From assembly GCA_002431865.1 (NCBI GenBank), contig DJEI01000068.1, positions 8,343 to 14,781 of the forward strand: a stretch of DNA of 6,439 nucleotides, given 5' to 3'. The notes beneath the pieces were generated by a model. It saw only the letters and a list, made by a program, of their open reading frames with translations. It had not been told where the DNA came from and did no database searches. How positions within the stretch are numbered: position 1 is the stretch's first letter; each line of letters opens with the position of its first letter. A program made the position numbers and the translations under genes. Below are positions 6,423-6,439 of this stretch, one piece after another. The DNA is from Lachnospiraceae bacterium UBA5902. Its GTDB lineage: Bacteria > Bacillota > Clostridia > Lachnospirales > Lachnospiraceae.

Positions 6423-6439
6423 TTGAAACAAAGAAGTAG
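6423..6439 (+). CDS. Possible start of a downstream gene (TTG start, truncated)
   Basis: TTG at 6423 follows AAGGAG at a normal distance and opens a frame reading (M)KQRS up to the window edge. The Lys/Arg-rich start would suit a cytoplasmic or membrane protein, but only five codons are visible and no function can be given. The ATG at 6382, which overlaps the flippase stop, opens only a 14-codon frame. Confidence 0.35.

Noticed and set aside
6382..6426. 14-codon frame whose ATG overlaps the flippase stop
   Set aside because: It is very short, and its end contains the ribosome binding site of the more plausible TTG start at 6423. It could be a coupling peptide, but there is no support for that.
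1..6439. CRISPR array, insertion sequence, tRNA or rRNA, phage genes
   Set aside because: No regularly spaced repeats, transposase motifs, terminal inverted repeats or structural RNA signatures were seen. The window is almost fully occupied by co-directional metabolic and envelope genes.

Overview
The window is about 6.4 kb of bacterial DNA of moderate GC content (estimated by eye at 45-48%). All genes are on the + strand, tightly packed, with strong AGGAGG-type ribosome binding sites and a classical hairpin-plus-T-run terminator. Gene style and protein sequences point to a Firmicute, most likely a gut-type Clostridia of the Lachnospiraceae. That placement rests on general resemblance, not on a marker gene.

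Layout: (1) 1-62, probable C-terminal end of an unidentified upstream gene. (2) 63-175, leader region without a convincing promoter. (3) 176-1549, a MurT-like Mur ligase. (4) 1549-2262, a GatD-like class I glutamine amidotransferase homologue, translationally coupled to murT through a TAATG overlap. (5) 2263-2373, a spacer with a small hairpin and a candidate promoter. (6) 2374-3615, a class III PLP aminotransferase strongly resembling EctB (L-2,4-diaminobutyrate:2-oxoglutarate aminotransferase). (7) 3625-3660, a strong intrinsic terminator. (8) 3695-4828, an alanine-racemase-family enzyme. (9) 4853-6382, a multi-pass Wzx-like polysaccharide or lipid-linked oligosaccharide flippase. (10) From about 6423, the possible first codons of another gene.

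The main surprise is the MurT/GatD pair. In characterised bacteria MurT-GatD amidates the D-Glu of lipid II, with GatD supplying ammonia from glutamine through a Cys/His pair completed by a MurT Asp. Here the GatD homologue has Gly at the nucleophile position (motif VGNALELLG instead of xCGGxQxLG) and Leu at the His position (YMLGPIL instead of YxHGPxL). The MurT partner is also altered at normally conserved motifs: NLFRDSLKR instead of NLFRDQLDR, and a rewritten C-terminal domain. The reading frames are intact, so the pair looks repurposed rather than decayed.

The neighbours are an EctB-like enzyme without ectA or ectC, an amino-acid racemase with an unusual residue at a specificity position, and a flippase. 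Together they suggest, as a hypothesis only, a pathway in which an unusual amine or amino acid is made, possibly epimerised, ligated by the Mur-ligase complex to a carboxylate, and exported on a lipid carrier. The alternative is that these are separate cell-envelope genes that happen to be adjacent; the terminator at 3625-3660 divides the region into at least two transcription blocks.
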